Shown: positions 5,491 to 7,510 of the stretch, piece after piece
Layout: each line of letters starts with the position of its first letter
Numbering within the stretch: position 1 is the first letter of the stretch
NCBI GenBank assembly: GCA_030693565.1
Contig: JAUYAJ010000367.1
Coordinates: forward strand, 1 to 7,510
Reading direction: 5' to 3'
DNA from: Rubrivivax sp.
Lineage (GTDB): Bacteria; Pseudomonadota; Gammaproteobacteria; Burkholderiales; Burkholderiaceae_C
DNA: 7,510 nucleotides
Made by a program: the position numbers and the translations under genes
The notes under the pieces: generated by a model
What the model saw: the letters and a program-made list of their open reading frames with translations, nothing else
Databases searched by the model: none
Told to the model about the DNA's origin: nothing

Positions 5491-6837
5491 TCAAGGCGGC
5501 GCGGCGGCGGCCAGCGTGATCTCGACGCGGCGGTTCAGCGCCCGCCCGTCAGCGGTGCTGTTGTCGCCGATGGGCTCGGTGTCGGCGCGGCCTTCGGCAG
5601 TGATGCGCTCGGGCTTGACGGTGGCGGCCAGCAGGTCGCGCGCGCCGAGCGCCCGTTCCTTGGACAAATGCCAGTTGGACGGAAAGCGCAGCGAGCGGAT
5701 CGGTTCGTTGTCGGTGTGGCCGCTGATCAGCACCGTGCCCGGCAACTGGTTCAGCGCCGCGCCGATGCGCTCGAATACCGGCTTGGCACGCGACGCCACC
5801 GACGCACTGCCGGGGTCGAACAAGCCGTCGCCGCGCAAGGTGACGATGGAACGGTCGGCCAGGTCCTTGACCTGCAAGGTGCCGGCGTCGATGTCGGCCT
5901 TGAGCAGCGAGGCCAGCCGTGGCGGCGGCGGTGGTGGCGGCACCGCCGGCGGCGGCGCTGGCGGTGCCGCCTTGGCGGTCGCGCCGAGCGCCTGAACGGC
6001 GCTGAAGGTGGTGTCGGTCTGCGCGTTCAGCGACAGCCGCAGGCCGACGAAAACCAGCATCAACAGCAATGCGGTGGCGGCGGCCGCCACCCACAGCGGA
6101 ATGCCATCGCGCAGCCGCCGCGGCGCTGCGGCCAGGCCTTGCCACTGGGTCGACAGCGACTTGTCGAACGGGCCGGCTTGCTGGCGCAGCATCTGCGCCA
6201 GCCGCTCGCGCACGCTGTCGAGCTGGGCGCGGCCGTTGTCGAGCACGCGGTAGCGGCCTTCGAAGCCGAGCGACAGCGCGGTGTAGACCAGCTCCAGCAG
6301 GTTGCGATGCTGGGCCGGGTTCTCGGCCAGCCGGGTCAGGAGCTGGAACACCTTCTCGCCGCCCCAGGCCTCGTTGTGGAACTGCACCAGCAGGCTTTGT
6401 GACGACCAGGCGCCCGAGCCGCCCCAGGGCGTGCTCGATGCCGACTCGTCGATCAGCGTGCACAGCACGTAGCGCGCCGCCACCACCTGGTCGTTGGGCA
6501 GGCCTTGGGCGCGCGCGCTGGCCTCGAAACGCTTGACCGACTCGACCAAGGACGCGCGCAGCGCGGCCGGGTTCGGGTGGCGCACCATCGCCCGCAAGCG
6601 CGGCGCGGCGCTGAGCAGCGGCGCGGCCGCCTGCACCAGCGGGTTCAGGCTGGCGTAGGCGGGCAACTCGGTCGCAGCGGCCTGGGCCGGCGGGGCCGGT
6701 GCCCAACCGGTGGCCGGGGCCGGCGCTGCGGCAGGTGCGGCGCCGGCACGCGGACCGCGCCCGGCGCTGGGCTTGATCACGGTGCGGTCTGACTCGAAAG
6801 CGGCGAACGGGTCTGACGGCGGATCTTGGTCGCTCAT
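5491..6837 (-). CDS. tssL: TssL (DotU family) with C-terminal OmpA-like peptidoglycan-binding domain
   Basis: The product has 448 residues. An N-terminal cytoplasmic tail (1-55) is Ala/Pro-rich and carries DRTVIKP (17-23). The DotU domain spans about 60-240, with the family signatures RYVLCTLIDE (122-131), TPWG (136-139), LLVQFHNEAWGGEKVF (149-164) and GFEGRYRV (191-198). One membrane segment lies at about 246-267, followed by a periplasmic Pro-rich linker (292-306, seven consecutive prolines at 300-306). An OmpA C-terminal domain spans about 329-442: GHTDNEP (373-379), SNWHLSKERA (387-396) and NRRVEI (435-440). D376 and R395 match the Asp/Arg pair that binds diaminopimelate in OmpA-family domains. 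TssL anchors the T6SS membrane complex; the OmpA fusion supplies cell-wall anchoring, which other systems obtain from separate Tag proteins. The start is supported by an AGGGA Shine-Dalgarno 4 nt upstream. In Agrobacterium, PpkA phosphorylates a TssL N-terminal Thr, which recruits Fha; T19 is the equivalent candidate here (inference). Confidence 0.97.
   Translation of the reverse strand: MSDQDPPSDPFAAFESDRTVIKPSAGRGPRAGAAPAAAPAPATGWAPAPPAQAAATELPAYASLNPLVQAAAPLLSAAPRLRAMVRHPNPAALRASLVESVKRFEASARAQGLPNDQVVAARYVLCTLIDESASSTPWGGSGAWSSQSLLVQFHNEAWGGEKVFQLLTRLAENPAQHRNLLELVYTALSLGFEGRYRVLDNGRAQLDSVRERLAQMLRQQAGPFDKSLSTQWQGLAAAPRRLRDGIPLWVAAAATALLLMLVFVGLRLSLNAQTDTTFSAVQALGATAKAAPPAPPPAVPPPPPPPRLASLLKADIDAGTLQVKDLADRSIVTLRGDGLFDPGSASVASRAKPVFERIGAALNQLPGTVLISGHTDNEPIRSLRFPSNWHLSKERALGARDLLAATVKPERITAEGRADTEPIGDNSTADGRALNRRVEITLAAAAPP
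5920..5964 (-). other. Proline-rich periplasmic linker of TssL, with seven consecutive prolines
   Basis: Residues 292-306 of TssL are almost all Pro/Ala and end in seven uninterrupted prolines (5920-5940). The tract joins the membrane segment region to the OmpA-like domain and probably acts as a stiff spacer reaching the peptidoglycan. Polyproline runs of this length are typical EF-P-dependent ribosome pause sites. Confidence 0.8.
6769..6789 (-). other. Candidate phosphothreonine/FHA-binding motif DRTVIKP in TssL tail (Thr19)
   Basis: Residues 17-23 of TssL read DRTVIKP within a tail that otherwise looks disordered. The same motif, with R for K, sits at residues 8-14 of the kinase encoded in the same operon. 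In Agrobacterium, PpkA phosphorylates a Thr in the TssL N-terminal tail, and this creates a docking site for the FHA domain of Fha. Phosphorylation here is an inference from motif, position and the linked kinase. Confidence 0.6.
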
Positions 6838-6841
6838 GGCA

Positions 6842-6846
6842 TCCCT
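6842..6846 (-). promoter_or_regulatory. Ribosome binding site of tssL
   Basis: AGGGA on the minus strand lies 4 nt before the tssL ATG. It is the clearest Shine-Dalgarno in the window and supports the chosen start. The other internal genes have weaker sites (tssM, GGA at 5467-5465; tagF, G-rich tract near 1947-1944) or none obvious (kinase), which suggests they depend more on coupling to the upstream gene. Confidence 0.55.
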
Positions 6847-6868
6847 GTTCTACGTTCGGCCGGACACT

Positions 6869-7510
6869 TCAGCCGCGGATGGCCCAGAACTCGAGCGCCA
6901 GGCCGGGGAAGTCGCCGGCGATGTGCATCGCCAGCCCGCCCGAGGTTTCGAGCTGTTTCCACAGTTCGTTGCCGCGTGTCTCGAGCTCGAAGTAAGTGAA
7001 GCCGGCGTGGTACGGAATCTGGCGCGGCGCCACCGGCAAGGCGCGCAGCGTGACACCGGGCAGCTGCAGATTGACCAGGTCGCGGATCTTCTCCGCCGGG
7101 CCGATCTTGACCTGCGTAGGAAAACGCGCGCGCAAGGTTTCGCCGGGCATCTGGGCGTTCACCGCGAGCACGAAGTTCGCCGTGCGCTGCAGTTCGACGT
7201 CGGGGATGAGCGCGACCCGGATGCCGAACTTGCGGTCCTGCAGGTCGATCGGGATCGCGGTCTGCTCGAGCACCATCGACAGCGACTGGCGCAAGTCGGC
7301 CATCACGGCGCGAAAGCAGCCGGTGAGGTCGTCGTGGCGGTACTCGGGGTAAGCCACCGGCCGGCGCTGGTCGCGGAAGGTCGAGAGTTCGCCGGCCAGG
7401 CCCAGGCACAGCTCGTAAAAACGCTCGGGGTGCAGCACCGACAGGCGCTGCAGGTGGGTGAACAAAGGCTGGTGGCGGTTCACCACCTGCAGCAGCAGGA
7501 AGTCGGCGAT
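6869..7510 (-). CDS. tssK: TssK, type VI secretion baseplate subunit (C-terminal half; 5' end outside window)
   Basis: The frame is open from the right edge to the TGA at 6871-6869, giving 213 residues of a protein that is usually about 445 long, so roughly the C-terminal half is visible. Conserved TssK stretches are LLQVVNRHQPLFTHL near the edge, HPERFYELCLGLAGELSTF, LPVAPRQIPYHAGFTYFEL, and the family-typical C-terminus FPGLALEFWAIRG. A GTG at 7486 is in frame but lies within the conserved LLQVVNRHQ motif, so it is an internal valine and not the start. TssK is a cytoplasmic trimer that connects the baseplate wedge to the TssL/TssM membrane complex; the C-terminal region seen here contains the part that contacts the membrane complex. 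It lies 31 nt upstream of tssL in the same operon. Its first half, and any upstream tssJ or fha gene, are outside the window. Confidence 0.96.
   Translation of the reverse strand: MADFLLLQVVNRHQPLFTHLQRLSVLHPERFYELCLGLAGELSTFRDQRRPVAYPEYRHDDLTGCFRAVMADLRQSLSMVLEQTAIPIDLQDRKFGIRVALIPDVELQRTANFVLAVNAQMPGETLRARFPTQVKIGPAEKIRDLVNLQLPGVTLRALPVAPRQIPYHAGFTYFELETRGNELWKQLETSGGLAMHIAGDFPGLALEFWAIRG

Noticed and set aside
2673..5519. A 948-codon open frame on the plus strand opposite tssM
   Set aside because: It is antisense to a clearly recognisable TssM and arises from strong G/C third-position bias. Its translation is rich in Arg, Gln, His, Ala and Val, with no recognisable domain.
5161..6402. A 413-codon plus-strand open frame spanning the tssM/tssL junction
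   Set aside because: It crosses two well-supported genes in antisense and has a biased Arg/Gln/Ala composition without domain motifs.
6838..6868. Possible promoter or terminator in the tssK-tssL gap
   Set aside because: The 31-nt gap has no hairpin followed by a T-run and no recognisable -35/-10 pair; it holds only a Shine-Dalgarno.
7484..7486. GTG at 7486 as the tssK start
   Set aside because: The frame is open upstream to the window edge, and the residues on both sides (LLQVVNRHQ) belong to a conserved internal TssK motif. The gene is simply cut by the window.

Overview
The window is a continuous piece of a type VI secretion system (T6SS) operon. Every real gene lies on the minus strand, so transcription runs from right to left. 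The DNA is very GC-rich (about 70% by eye), codon third positions are strongly G/C biased, and the genes are packed almost end to end. This fits a high-GC proteobacterium. Protein style and gene order suggest a betaproteobacterium of the Burkholderiales, but that taxonomic call is an inference made without a database search.

Layout in transcription order: (1) 7510-6869, the C-terminal half of TssK, the baseplate-to-membrane-complex connector, cut by the right edge; (2) 6837-5491, TssL, a DotU-type inner-membrane subunit fused to a periplasmic OmpA-like peptidoglycan-binding domain; (3) 5456-1938, full-length TssM (IcmF), the large inner-membrane/periplasmic channel subunit with a P-loop; (4) 1941-1240, TagF, a post-translational T6SS regulator that starts on a GTG overlapping the tssM stop codon; (5) 1216-1, a PpkA-like transmembrane Ser/Thr kinase, cut by the left edge just after its membrane segment. 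Intergenic gaps are 31, 34, -4 and 23 nt. No promoter, terminator, RNA gene, mobile element or CRISPR array is visible, and no gene-free stretch exceeds 35 bases.

How the genes work together: TssL, TssM and an unseen TssJ form the membrane complex, and TssK docks the baseplate onto it. TagF and the kinase are the control module of the threonine-phosphorylation pathway, which in studied systems acts through an FHA-domain protein. The most interesting observation is a near-identical short motif, D-R-T-V-I-(K/R)-P, in the disordered N-terminal tails of both TssL (Thr19) and the kinase (Thr10). These are attractive phosphothreonine sites for a shared FHA reader encoded outside the window. No PppA phosphatase gene lies between tagF and the kinase, unlike the ppkA-pppA-tagF order of the Pseudomonas aeruginosa H1 cluster. 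I see no wholly new system here; the novelty lies in details of a known machine.
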